Below are positions 19,236 through 27,972 of a stretch of 64,000 nt of DNA, piece after piece. Under the pieces are notes generated by a model, which did not search any database, was not told where the DNA came from, and worked only from the letters and a program-made list of their open reading frames with translations. Made by a program: the position numbers and the translations under genes. Every line of letters begins with the position of its first letter. Position 1 is the stretch's first letter. Source of the stretch: CAVVNP01 sp963800235 (lineage in GTDB: Bacteria; Actinomycetota; Acidimicrobiia; Acidimicrobiales; Iamiaceae); contig CAWDAD010000001.1 of the NCBI GenBank assembly GCA_963800235.1, positions 1,488,001 to 1,552,000 on the forward strand. The letters run 5' to 3'.

Positions 19236-20792
19236 TCAACGGCGCTCGTCGCGCCGCACCACCAGCCCACCGGTCTCGGAGAGGAACGTGCCGGTGAGCG
19301 TGCGCTCGTCGTGGCGCATCCGCCAGGCCAGCAGCGTGCCGAGCAGGTCGGCGCGGACCCCGTCGTAGGCCGGATCGCCGGCCACGCTGGTCAGCTGGTC
19401 CGGGTCGGCCTCGAGGTCGAACAGCAGCGGCGGGGTCACCGCCCCGTCGAGGGCGGCGAAGTGGACGTACTTGTGGGTCGCGGTGCGCACCACGTTGAGG
19501 CAGCACTCCTCCATCCGCAGGCCGAGCAGGTCCTCGGCGAGGTGGAGCTCGGGGTTGCGGAAGTCCCACTCCCAGTGCGACTCGGTGCGCCAGTCGTCGG
19601 GGGCGGCGCCGTCGCCGCCGTGGACGAAGGGCTGCAGGGGCCGGCCGTCGCACTGCAGCGGGACCTCGAGGCCGAGCCAGGTGCAGATGGTCGGCAGCAC
19701 GTCGACGTGCTCGGTGATCGAGCGCACGACCTGACCCCGCGTGGCGTCGGCCTCGGGGCGGGGGTCGATGACGAGCAGCGGCACGTGGTAGCTCTCGTCC
19801 CAGTAGCCGAGCTTCTCGACCAGCCAGTGGTCGCCGTTCTGGTCGCCGTGGTCGGAGGTCAGCACGACCAGGGTGTCGTCGAGCAGGCCCTGCTCCTCGA
19901 GCCAGGCGAACAGCACGGCCAGCTGGTCGTCGACCTCGGCCATGGCGCCGTAGTAGGTCGCCCGCAGCTGGCGGGCGTCGCCCTCGTCCTCGGGGCAGCC
20001 GACGCCGGGCAGGGGGATGGCCATGGCCGGCAGCACGTGCTGGTCCATCTCGGCCTGGCGGGTCGGGTGCCGCCGGAAGTCGGGCACGTCGTCGGCGGAG
20101 TAGCGGTCGTGGTAGCCGGCCGGGTTCCGGTACGGCGGGTGGGGCCGCAGGAACGAGGCGTGCACGAAGAACGGCCGGTCGCCGTTGCGGGTGAACCACC
20201 GCTGCAGCTCGTCGACCAGGAAGGCGGTCTCGCTGTGCTCGGCGGCGAAGCGGGTCGGCGCCCAGCTGGCACCGTGGGCGTCGGCGCCGGGGAAGCCCTC
20301 CTCGGGCAGGTAGAGGTCGACCGGCTGGGCGGGCACGTCGACGCCCCGCTCGGTGAGCCAGGCGGCCCACGCGGTGCGGGCCTCGGGGTTCACCGCCACG
20401 CCCTCGAAGCCGGGCAGCACGCTCTCGTAGGTGCGCAGGCGCGGGTCGTCGGGGTCGGTGACCGTGCGGGGGTCGATCGAGGTGTCCGTGTAGCCGAAGA
20501 GGACCGGCGCGAAGCCGGCCAGCCGCGCCTGCCGGGCGGTGTTGGTGAACCGGTCGTCGAGCGGCGTCCCGTTCAGCACCGACCGGTGGTTCTGGGCGTA
20601 CATGCCCGTGTGCAGGGTGGCCCGGCTCGGCCCGCACGGCGCGATGTTCGCCCAGTGGTCGGCGAAGCGGACGCCCCGGGCCGCCAACCGGTCGAGCGTC
20701 GGCGTCCGCACCAGCGGGTGGCCGGCGACCGAGAGGCAGTCGCCCCGCCACTGGTCGAGGGTGATGAACAGGACGTTCCCCGGAGCGGCCAT
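19236..20792 (-). CDS. Sulfatase family hydrolase
   Basis: 518 residues of the alkaline-phosphatase-like sulfatase fold. The N-terminus NVLFITLDQWRGDCL supplies metal ligands, and CGPSR at residues 53-57 is the C-x-P-x-R site whose Cys becomes formylglycine in type I sulfatases. Later motifs include VLTSDHGDQNGDHW and KLGYWDESYHVPLLVI. It would hydrolyse a sulfate ester, possibly a choline- or sugar-linked one. A TACGAT hexamer 8 bases before the ATG suggests a leaderless start. No signal peptide is visible, so it is probably cytoplasmic. Confidence 0.92.
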   Translation of the reverse strand: MAAPGNVLFITLDQWRGDCLSVAGHPLVRTPTLDRLAARGVRFADHWANIAPCGPSRATLHTGMYAQNHRSVLNGTPLDDRFTNTARQARLAGFAPVLFGYTDTSIDPRTVTDPDDPRLRTYESVLPGFEGVAVNPEARTAWAAWLTERGVDVPAQPVDLYLPEEGFPGADAHGASWAPTRFAAEHSETAFLVDELQRWFTRNGDRPFFVHASFLRPHPPYRNPAGYHDRYSADDVPDFRRHPTRQAEMDQHVLPAMAIPLPGVGCPEDEGDARQLRATYYGAMAEVDDQLAVLFAWLEEQGLLDDTLVVLTSDHGDQNGDHWLVEKLGYWDESYHVPLLVIDPRPEADATRGQVVRSITEHVDVLPTICTWLGLEVPLQCDGRPLQPFVHGGDGAAPDDWRTESHWEWDFRNPELHLAEDLLGLRMEECCLNVVRTATHKYVHFAALDGAVTPPLLFDLEADPDQLTSVAGDPAYDGVRADLLGTLLAWRMRHDERTLTGTFLSETGGLVVRRDERR

Positions 20793-20866
20793 GGGCGGCG
20801 ATCGTACGGTCGGGGACCGGACCCGGCCGGTGCCGCGGACGGCGGTGCCCCGGTGGGCCCGGCCGG

Positions 20867-21337
20867 TCAGCCGGGCTCGGGGTCGAACGGGGCGGGCGTG
20901 GCGCCGATGGTCACCTGGCGCGAGATCTGCTCGAAGCACCAGCGCAGCAGTCGGTCGCGCGTGGGTGGCAGCGGCTCGAGCAGCAGCATGCCCTGGCGCT
21001 GCAGCTCGGCCACGTCGTCGAGCAGCTCGCGCAGCTTGGCCACCCGGTCGGCGGCGGCGTCGGTGACGGCCAGGACCAGGTCGAGCTCGTCGGCGCCCCG
21101 CTCGGCGGCGTCGACGACCTGCAGCTGCAGCTCGCGCACCCGGGCCATGGCCAGCACCCCGTCGGCCAGGTTCCGGACCCGCACGGTGGTCGCCACGCCC
21201 TCGCCGACGCCGACCTCGATCAGCTGGCACTCGCGCACCAGGTCGTCGAGGTAGCGCCCGATGGCGTGGGCGTCCTCCACGGTCAGGTCGGGGAGCACGA
21301 CCAGGTGGCGGCGATCGGGGCGGGCCGGCTCAGCCAA
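20867..21337 (-). CDS. Hypothetical protein, partner of an RsbW-like kinase
   Basis: 156 residues; the likely start is TTG at 21337, overlapping the end of the RsbW-like gene by 8 bases. It is rich in acidic and Leu residues (LDDLVRECQLIEVGVGEGVATTVRVRNLADGV) and reads as alpha/beta. I recognise no family. The overlap suggests co-translation with the anti-sigma-type kinase, so it may be a regulator in the same partner-switching circuit. Confidence 0.7.
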   Translation of the reverse strand: MAEPARPDRRHLVVLPDLTVEDAHAIGRYLDDLVRECQLIEVGVGEGVATTVRVRNLADGVLAMARVRELQLQVVDAAERGADELDLVLAVTDAAADRVAKLRELLDDVAELQRQGMLLLEPLPPTRDRLLRWCFEQISRQVTIGATPAPFDPEPG

Positions 21338-21701
21338 GCGGCCAGCCGATCTCGCACCAGACCTGCTTGCCCTCGCCGGTCAGCTCGTGGCCGGTGTCGA
21401 GGGCGACGGCGTGGACGAGCTGCAGCCCCCGCCCCGAGCCGGCCTCGACGTCGACCGCCCGGCGGGCCGGCGCCCCGGGGTCGCGATCGGCCACGCTCAC
21501 CCGCAGCCGGTCGCCCCGGTGCTCGAGGGTGAGCTCGAAGCTGGTGCGGGCGTGCAGCACCACGTTCGTCACCAGTTCGCTGACGACGAGGGCGACGACC
21601 TCGACCAGCTCGGGGACGCCCTCGGAGCGCACCCAGTCCTCGCTGAACCTCCGGGCCTCCCCCACGCTGGCCGGTGCCGGGTCGAGCCGGAGCCGATCCA
21701 T
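21330..21701 (-). CDS. ATP-binding protein of the SpoIIAB/RsbW anti-sigma type
   Basis: 123 residues, a single HATPase_c domain. The N-box is VSELVTNVVLHA, followed by ADRDPGAP and GSGRGLQLVHA nucleotide-binding loops. Such small kinases bind sigma factors or phosphorylate STAS-domain antagonists in partner switching. No sigma factor or STAS gene is visible nearby. TAGGAT lies 8 bases before the ATG, a leaderless-type promoter. Confidence 0.9.
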   Translation of the reverse strand: MDRLRLDPAPASVGEARRFSEDWVRSEGVPELVEVVALVVSELVTNVVLHARTSFELTLEHRGDRLRVSVADRDPGAPARRAVDVEAGSGRGLQLVHAVALDTGHELTGEGKQVWCEIGWPLG

Positions 21702-21784
21702 CGCCCGCGATCCTACGGCCGGACAAATGGGGCGATGCGGACCCCGGTCGTCCGGCGGCCCGTGCGGTCGGGCCGCTCAGCCGG

Positions 21785-22780
21785 TCAGTCGAGGGGCAGG
21801 CCGGCGGCATCGACCCCGCACAAGGTGCGCCAGCCGGGCGGGATCCGGCCCCGGCGCACCGCCCCCGCGTCGACCAGGACGTCGAGCACCGGGCGCAGCG
21901 CCTCGCGGCGGAGGGCCTGTCGCCGCTCGCTCGCCTTCACCTGCTTCCAGGTGGCCCAGCCGTCGAGGCCGACCGCCTCGTACACGCCCGGGTGGATCAG
22001 CATGTCGAACATGCCGGTGATCACCGCCGGCGCCACCCACCGCACGGCGACGCGCTCGATCCACGAGGACTCGGCCCACACCTCGGGCAGGACCGCCCGG
22101 GCGTAGGACAGGTGCCGCGCCTCCTCCTGGCGGTGGTAGCGGTTGACCTCGCGGATGAACGGGTCGGTGCCCGGGTGCTCGGCGGCCCGCTTCTGGATCA
22201 GGTCGGGGATCTCCTCGCCGGCCAGGACGAGGGTGTAGAGCAGCGACGGCAGGGCGGCGATGGCGTGGACGCCGGCCCGGAAGAGGTGCTTCAGGACCCG
22301 CGACGAGCCGAGCGGGTCGACCGCGGTCGGCTGGAGGTCGTGGACCATGCGGATGAACAGTCGCTGGTGCCGGGTCTCCTCGCCGATCTCGTGGAGCAGG
22401 AACTCGACCCGGGGATCGGTGACCGACCGCCGGGTGGCGATCTCGTGGGCGAAGCCGGCCTCGAGCACGGCCTCGAACAGGATCCCCGACGTGGTGATGG
22501 ACGCGACCTCCTCCCGTGAGAGCGTCGCCCGCTGCTCGGCGGTGAGGTCGAGGTCGAGCCCGGCCACCGACAGCAGGTCGTCGGGGAGCACCTGGCCCGG
22601 GCCGACGTGGCCGGCGACCTCGACGTCGGGGTCGATGACCCGCTTGGCCGAGGCGACCGAGAGGCGGCGGACCCGGCGGGCCACGGCGTCGGCGCCTGCG
22701 GCGGCCGCGTCGGCGTCGGCCCCTCCGGCGGCCGCGTGGGCGCCGGTGTCGGCGGGGCGATCGGTGGTGGGTGCGGTCAC
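21785..22780 (-). CDS. AurF-like diiron oxygenase family protein
   Basis: 331 residues. After a 40-residue Ala/Asp/Gly-rich leader, the ferritin-like diiron core has the ligand motifs EAVLEAGFAHEI, EIGEETRHQRLF and RQEEARHLSYARA, giving the E...ExxH pairs typical of AurF-type N-oxygenases. A substrate cannot be assigned. GTG at 22780 follows a clear ribosome binding site (AGGAG). It is divergent from a TetR regulator across an 81-bp gap holding an inverted repeat, so it is the regulator's most likely target. Confidence 0.88.
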   Translation of the reverse strand: MTAPTTDRPADTGAHAAAGGADADAAAAGADAVARRVRRLSVASAKRVIDPDVEVAGHVGPGQVLPDDLLSVAGLDLDLTAEQRATLSREEVASITTSGILFEAVLEAGFAHEIATRRSVTDPRVEFLLHEIGEETRHQRLFIRMVHDLQPTAVDPLGSSRVLKHLFRAGVHAIAALPSLLYTLVLAGEEIPDLIQKRAAEHPGTDPFIREVNRYHRQEEARHLSYARAVLPEVWAESSWIERVAVRWVAPAVITGMFDMLIHPGVYEAVGLDGWATWKQVKASERRQALRREALRPVLDVLVDAGAVRRGRIPPGWRTLCGVDAAGLPLD

Positions 22781-22817
22781 GGTGGCTCCTTCCCGCCAGA
22801 ATGGCGGCGATCGATCG

Positions 22818-22842
22818 CAGATGTTACGAGGAGTAACGTCTG
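22818..22842. promoter_or_regulatory. Probable TetR operator between the diiron gene and tetR
   Basis: Inverted repeat CAGATGTTAC / GTAACGTCTG with a 5-base spacer GAGGA; nine of ten positions pair. It lies centrally in the 22781-22861 divergent promoter gap, where a TetR dimer could block both promoters. Confidence 0.75.
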
Positions 22843-22861
22843 CGGGACAAGGGCCCGACCT

Positions 22862-23593
22862 GTGACATCCCGCACCCATCGCACCAGCCGCACCCACCGC
22901 GCCGCCGACCGCGCCGCCGATCGAAGCGCCGACCCCGGCCCTCCCGACGGTGGCGCCGAGCCGGCCGCGCCCCGCCGCCGCCTGCGCCGCGAGGAGCGCC
23001 GGGCGCTGTTCATCGAGGCGGCCAAGACCGCCATCCGGCGCGACGGCGCCGGGGTGTCGATGGAGGCCATCGCCGCCGAGGCAGGCGTCACCAAGCCGAT
23101 CCTCTACCGGGTCTTCGGCGACCGGGACGGGCTGGTCCGCGCCCTGGGTCAGGAGTTCGGCGAGGAGCTGGTGCGGGGGGTCAACCGGGCCCTGGCCGAG
23201 GTCTCCGACCTCGACACCGTCGACCTCACCACCCTCGACCCCCGGTCGGTGGTGGCCGCCGCCATCGACTCCTACGTGCGGCTCATCGATCGCGACCCCG
23301 CCCTGTACCGCTTCATCACCGAGCGGCTGGCCGCCACCTCCAGCGACGTCGAGACCCTGAACGAGATCCTCGCCCGGCGCATCGGCCGCACCCTGGGCGA
23401 CGGCCTGCGGGCGGTCGGGGGCGACTCCGGGGCGGCCGAGCCGTGGGCCCACGCCATGATCGGCATGGTGCACGCCGCCGGCGACTGGTGGGTGCAGCGA
23501 CGCACCATCTCCCGCGAGCAGCTCGTCGAGTACCTCATGGACCTCAGCTGGGACGGCATGGCCGCCCGCCTCACCGTCCCCGAACCGGACTGA
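22862..23593 (+). CDS. TetR/AcrR family transcriptional regulator
   Basis: 243 residues. A low-complexity, Arg/Ser/Ala-rich N-terminus of about 45 residues precedes the helix-turn-helix: RALFIEAAKTAIRRDG, then VSMEAIAAEAGVTKPILYRVFGDRDGLVRAL. The C-terminal ligand domain is all-helical and ends WDGMAARLTVPEPD. GTG at 22862 is the likely start; an ATG-initiated shorter form inside is possible. Divergence from the AurF-like gene across an operator suggests it represses that gene and itself. Confidence 0.92.
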   Translation: MTSRTHRTSRTHRAADRAADRSADPGPPDGGAEPAAPRRRLRREERRALFIEAAKTAIRRDGAGVSMEAIAAEAGVTKPILYRVFGDRDGLVRALGQEFGEELVRGVNRALAEVSDLDTVDLTTLDPRSVVAAAIDSYVRLIDRDPALYRFITERLAATSSDVETLNEILARRIGRTLGDGLRAVGGDSGAAEPWAHAMIGMVHAAGDWWVQRRTISREQLVEYLMDLSWDGMAARLTVPEPD

Positions 23594-23677
23594 ACCGGCT
23601 CACGACCCTGCGGTGGATGCCCCTCGACCGTCCGGCGCCGGGGCGACGGAGCACCACGAGCCCGCAGGCCGGTCGGG

Positions 23678-23770
23678 GCGCGAGCGCCAGCGAGCCGCCG
23701 ACACGCGATCGCCGCAGGTGATCGCCATCAACACGACACGCGATCGCCGCAGGTGATCGCCATCAGCACG
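23678..23770. repeat. Family B repeat, second locus (tandem 35-bp pair)
   Basis: A 22-base lead-in (GCGCGAGCGCCAGCGAGCC) and two 35-base units at 23701-23735 and 23736-23770, each with CGATCGCCGCAGGTGATCGC. In reverse complement they align with the 9841-9951 repeat (GCGCCGCAGGTGCTCGCCATCA). The second unit overlaps the stop of the asnB fusion. Confidence 0.8.
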
Positions 23771-26435
23771 TCCCGACCGGTCGGATCAGCGCCACGGGCG
23801 TCTGCTGGCTGCCCTGGCCGAGGGGGTTGTCGCGGAAGAGCGACTCGACCAGGTCCTCGCCGAGGCCGGGGCTGAGCCCGAGCACGTTCACGCCGCGGTC
23901 GTTGGCGTCGATGATGGCGACCCGCACCGTGCCGCCGGCCCCGCCCTCGGCCCGGGCGCCAAAGGCGCGGGCCAGCCCGGTGGCGACCTGGTCGGGGCGG
24001 TCGGGGCCGAGCTTGGCGTGGGTGTCGTAGGGCGGGATGGTGCCCCGGGTCGGCCCGTCGATGGCCCGCACGACCGGTCCGGCCACCCGGTAGAAGTCGC
24101 CCTTGCGCCCGACGACCTTGCCGGCGGCAGCGGCGGCGGCGGCCAGCACGATGCGGGGCGCGCCCACCTCGCGGATGGCCAGCTCCATGGTCTCGGGGAT
24201 GCCGAGGCCGATGCCCGCCGGGGTCTTCTTCACGAACCCGGCCAGCCGTCGGGCCAGCGGCGACGGGTGCAGGTCGGCCACCGGGTACGACCGGCCCTGG
24301 CAGATGGCCACCGCCTTCTCGCTGATGGCGACGATGTCGCCGTCGCGCAGGTGGGCGGCCGCCGGAAGCGCGTCGAGGGCGTCGAGCAGCCCGGCGGTCA
24401 GGTCGTCGCCCCGCTCGAAGAGCTGCGTCCGGACCGGCACCCGTCCGTAGACGTGGTGGTCGACGGTCGACCACTGGAAGAGGTGGCGGTCGGGGTGGGG
24501 GGCGCACACCTTGAGCAGCTCGGCCGCCCCGGGGGTGCCGACCAGCTCGACCGCGGCCCGGTCGCCGGCCTCGCAGATCGACTGCTCGGGGGGCAGGCCC
24601 CGGCGGGAGGTGCCGTCCGGGGCGAAGAAGACCCGGTGCCACAGCTCGGTGTTCATGGCCCGCCAGAACAGCGGCGAGGACTCGAGGTCGCCGTCGCAGA
24701 AGCGGCCGAACCGCTCGGCCACCTCCTCGGCCCGCCACCACGGCCGGCCGGCGAAGGCGGGGGATCGGAAGAGGCCCTGGATGGCCGCCCGCTGCGATCG
24801 CAGCCAGCGGGTCTCGGGCGTGGTGAACCCCACCTTCCACCGCCGGGTACGCACCTTCTCGGTGAGGAGGCCCTTCAGCCCTCGGCGCAGGATCGAGCGG
24901 CTCCACCCGTCCTGCACGATCGCCCCGCTCGGCAGGCTCAGCACCCAGTCGACCAGCTCCTGGTCGAGGAACGGCAGGCGCGACTCCATGGAGTGCGCCA
25001 TCGAGTTGCGGTCCTCGTAGCGCAGCAGCGACGGCAGGCTGAAGGTCGTCAGGTCGTCGACCAGTCGGGGCTTGAGGTCGTCCTGGTGGCGCTGGTGGGC
25101 GGGCGGCTGCAGGTCCGCCACGAACTCGTCGCGCAGCAGGGGGCGGACGGGCAGGGCCTTGCGGCGGGCGGCCAGCTTCCGCCGGGCCAGCGGGGCGAGC
25201 ACGTCGCGGCTGGCCAGCGCCTCTCGGCGCAGCTCGCCGAGCTCGCCCCGGCGACGCAGCTCGCGCAGGTACACGAGCTGGTAGGGCACGTAGCCGGCCA
25301 GCAGCTCGTCGCCGGCCTGGCCGTTCAGCAGGACGGTGACGTCGGGCTGGGCCAGGCGCATGACGCACCACTGGGCGTAGGGCGCCGAGGAGACGATGGG
25401 CTCGTCCTGGTGCCAGACCATGCGGTCGACCTCGCCGATCCACGCCTTCGCGTCGGGCGTGGTGAAGGCGGGCTTGGCGGCCACGTCGGCGAGGACCGCG
25501 TCGATGTACTCGCGCTCGTCGATGGGGTCGCCGGGGTACACGACCGAGAAGGTGCGCAGGGTGTCGCCGAGGCTGGAGGCGTCGGGCACGTGGCGGGCCA
25601 GCAGCTCGGCCGAGGTGCACACGATCGACGACGAGTCGATGCCGCCGGACAGGCAGGTGCCGACCGGGACATCGGCGATCAGCCGCCGCTCGACCGACCG
25701 CGTCCAGAGCTCGCGGAACCGGGCCGGGTCGTCGGCCGACGTGGTGGCCGTGTCGGGCCGCCAGTAGGTGCCGGTCTCGACCGTGCCGTCGTCGTGGTGG
25801 CGCTCCCAGGTCGCCGGGAGGACCTGGCGGACGCCCTCGAAGCTCGTCTCGGGACGGTGGTCGTGCAGGCCGTGGAGCAGGTAGTCGTAGAACCACTGGC
25901 GGTACGGGCGCGGGGTCAGGTCGGGCGACGCCAGCAGGGCCTTGATCTCGCTGGCGAAGAGGGTGCGGGCGGTGCGATCCGTGCCGCCGACGCCGGTCAC
26001 GTACAGCGGCTTGATGCCGTAGTGGTCGCGGGCCAGCACCAGCTCGGGCCGCTCGCCGCGGAGGTCGAGGAAGGCCAACGCCCACATGCCGTTGAACCGG
26101 GCGAAGCAGTCGGTCCCCCAGCGGGCGTAGGCCTGGAGCACGACCTCGGTGTCGCAGTTGGTCTCGAAGGCGACCCCGTCGTCCTCGAGCTCGGCGCGCA
26201 GCTCGCGGAAGTTGTAGACCTCGCCGTTGTAGACGAGGTGGAGCCGGTCGTCGGCGGTGGCGACGGGCTGGTGGCCGTGGTCGAGGTCGATGATCGACAG
26301 CCGACGGTGGCCGAGGCTGGCGGCGGGGTGCTCGTAGGTGCCGTGGTCGTCGGGACCCCGGTGCTCGATGCGGTCGAGCATGTCGGACAGCACGCCGGCG
26401 TCGGGGGGTCCGAGGAAGCCGGCGATGCCACACAT
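23763..26435 (-). CDS. asnB: Asparagine synthetase (glutamine-hydrolysing) fused to an F420-0:glutamate-ligase-like domain
   Basis: 890 residues, against about 600-650 for typical AsnB. Residues 2-210 are the class II amidotransferase domain with catalytic Cys2 (MCGIAGF) and RLSIIDLD. The synthetase domain follows, with PP-loop CLSGGIDSSSIVC near residue 262 and ending around LFWRAMNTELWHRVFF. After a linker, residues about 660-885 resemble coenzyme F420-0:L-glutamate ligases (CofE/FbiB): VYGRVPVRTQLFERGDDL, DGDIVAISEKAVAICQGR, GRKGDFYRVAGPVVRAIDGP, IIDANDRGVNVLG, DNPLGQGSQQTP. Such a fusion joins amide formation to a peptide-ligase-like fold; its product is unknown. TAACCT lies 9 bases before the ATG. 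The last codons lie in a family B repeat. Confidence 0.9.
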   Translation of the reverse strand: MCGIAGFLGPPDAGVLSDMLDRIEHRGPDDHGTYEHPAASLGHRRLSIIDLDHGHQPVATADDRLHLVYNGEVYNFRELRAELEDDGVAFETNCDTEVVLQAYARWGTDCFARFNGMWALAFLDLRGERPELVLARDHYGIKPLYVTGVGGTDRTARTLFASEIKALLASPDLTPRPYRQWFYDYLLHGLHDHRPETSFEGVRQVLPATWERHHDDGTVETGTYWRPDTATTSADDPARFRELWTRSVERRLIADVPVGTCLSGGIDSSSIVCTSAELLARHVPDASSLGDTLRTFSVVYPGDPIDEREYIDAVLADVAAKPAFTTPDAKAWIGEVDRMVWHQDEPIVSSAPYAQWCVMRLAQPDVTVLLNGQAGDELLAGYVPYQLVYLRELRRRGELGELRREALASRDVLAPLARRKLAARRKALPVRPLLRDEFVADLQPPAHQRHQDDLKPRLVDDLTTFSLPSLLRYEDRNSMAHSMESRLPFLDQELVDWVLSLPSGAIVQDGWSRSILRRGLKGLLTEKVRTRRWKVGFTTPETRWLRSQRAAIQGLFRSPAFAGRPWWRAEEVAERFGRFCDGDLESSPLFWRAMNTELWHRVFFAPDGTSRRGLPPEQSICEAGDRAAVELVGTPGAAELLKVCAPHPDRHLFQWSTVDHHVYGRVPVRTQLFERGDDLTAGLLDALDALPAAAHLRDGDIVAISEKAVAICQGRSYPVADLHPSPLARRLAGFVKKTPAGIGLGIPETMELAIREVGAPRIVLAAAAAAAGKVVGRKGDFYRVAGPVVRAIDGPTRGTIPPYDTHAKLGPDRPDQVATGLARAFGARAEGGAGGTVRVAIIDANDRGVNVLGLSPGLGEDLVESLFRDNPLGQGSQQTPVALIRPVGTC

Positions 26436-26596
26436 GGTCCGGAGAGGTTACGACGGCTCGTCGGACCCCCTCGACCGACCCGGCGCGCCCTCCGCCACGC
26501 CGCCGCCCCCGCCCTCGGCGGTCGTGGCCCGGGGCCACGAGGCGAGCCGGGTCATCGTCGAGCGCGGCCGGGTCGAGGCGCCGGCGGACGCCTCGA

Positions 26597-27199
26597 TCAG
26601 GGACCGACCCGCTCGGCGACGGCCTCGGCGACGGCGACCGGGAGCCGGCTGCTCGTCACCTCGAGCCCGGTGTGGCCGAGGTCCCGGCCCCGCTCGGAGG
26701 TCTCGAACGGCGTGAGCACGGCGAGGTGGCGATCCACCGAGCGCAGCACCCGCCGCTCCCACGTCGCGGTGGCGACGGCGTCGGCCAGCTCGACCTGGCC
26801 GACGAGGGCCAGGCGCCGCCGCCGGCCCCTGGTCGAGGCGCCCGGCGTGCCGCCGGCCGGGCCGCCCCGTCGGCCCGGCGACCAGCCGTCGACGCTGAAG
26901 CCCCCGTAGTGCCGGGCGGGGTCGTACCGGTCCAGCACGAAGGTCACCCGCTGGTCGCTGACGGTGACCAACGGGTTCCCGATGAGCTCCAGGCGGGAGG
27001 GCTTCCGACCGCCGGGGCGGCCGACCACGACCGCGGCTCCGGCCCGACCCTGCCACCACACCTGCTCGCCGGGACGCAGCCCCAGCGCCCCGCCGCGTCC
27101 GACCACGACCGCCCCGCCGGCGGCCTCGACCCCGACCTCCGCGACGGCGATGAACGGGAACCGGACCCGCCGTCCGGTCGATGCCCTCGCCACAGCCAC
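26597..27199 (-). CDS. Hypothetical protein
   Basis: About 200 residues from GTG at 27199, where GGGAG supplies a fair ribosome binding site. The N-terminal half has beta-rich text (VRFPFIAVAEVGVEAAGGAVVVGRGG, LRPGEQVWWQGRAGAAVVVG) and the middle carries YDPARHYGGFSVDGWSPG. The C-terminus has VLTPFETSERGRDLGHTGLEVTSSRLPVAVAEAVAERVG, reading as a ligand or nucleotide-binding tail. I recognise no family. The neighbouring asnB and membrane genes give no clear functional hint. Confidence 0.6.
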   Translation of the reverse strand: MAVARASTGRRVRFPFIAVAEVGVEAAGGAVVVGRGGALGLRPGEQVWWQGRAGAAVVVGRPGGRKPSRLELIGNPLVTVSDQRVTFVLDRYDPARHYGGFSVDGWSPGRRGGPAGGTPGASTRGRRRRLALVGQVELADAVATATWERRVLRSVDRHLAVLTPFETSERGRDLGHTGLEVTSSRLPVAVAEAVAERVGP

Positions 27200-27379
27200 G
27201 CTCCCGTCTCTCCGACTCGCCCCCCCGCCTCCCGGTGTCGTCCCACCTCCACCGAGATCGACGAGCTTAGGTGACGGTCGGTGCGCGCAGCCCACCGGGT
27301 CGTCGCGCGACGCCGCCCTCGCCGGTCGGCCACCGCCCTCCCCCCGGGTCCGGGTCGCGGCGTGGGATCATCTCCGACG

Positions 27380-27946
27380 ATGGCACCCGGGGGGCGGCAG
27401 AGGGTTCGCCCACCGACCGAGGTCACGGTGCGGGTCGATCGGCTCGACCAGCTGTTCGACGCCGGTCCGTTCCGCCACGGCGACCGGGCCCCGCGGGTGG
27501 AGGCCGCCCTCGACGAGGCCTACGCCGTGGTGCGCCACAGCGATCGGCGGGCGGGGGTGCGGCTGCGCATCGAGGCGCCCGAGCACGACGACAGCGTCGA
27601 CCCGGACCGGGTCGGGTCCGCCGTCGCCACCTACTGCGCCCTGCGGGCGGCGGCGGTCGACCGGGAGCACCGGGCCGCGACCCGTGACGGCCGGAGCGCC
27701 CTGCTGGTCGGCCTGATCATCCTGGCGGTGGGCCTGCTGGTGTCCCAGGCCATCCACCGCACCTCGCTCCCCGAGGAGCTGACCACCGTGCTCGCCGACG
27801 GCCTGTTCCTCGTCGTGGCCTGGGTCGGGCTCTGGTACCCGATCGACACCCTGCTCTACACCCGGCGTGAGATCCGCCACCGGGCCGAGGCCTGGCACCG
27901 CCTCGGCGCCGCCGACCTCGACCTGCGCCGGCAGCCCGATCCGTAG
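27380..27946 (+). CDS. Predicted membrane protein, function unknown
   Basis: 188 residues. The first 105 residues are charged and soluble (VRVDRLDQLFDAGPFRHGDRAP, VRLRIEAPEHDDSVD); then two hydrophobic segments, ALLVGLIILAVGLLVSQAI and VLADGLFLVVAWVGLWYPID, and an Arg-rich tail. I recognise no family. The ATG at 27380 has no good ribosome binding site. It is convergent with the CaiB transferase gene. Confidence 0.72.
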   Translation: MAPGGRQRVRPPTEVTVRVDRLDQLFDAGPFRHGDRAPRVEAALDEAYAVVRHSDRRAGVRLRIEAPEHDDSVDPDRVGSAVATYCALRAAAVDREHRAATRDGRSALLVGLIILAVGLLVSQAIHRTSLPEELTTVLADGLFLVVAWVGLWYPIDTLLYTRREIRHRAEAWHRLGAADLDLRRQPDP

Positions 27947-27972
27947 GCGTCGGGGCCGGGGAGGCTCGGCCC

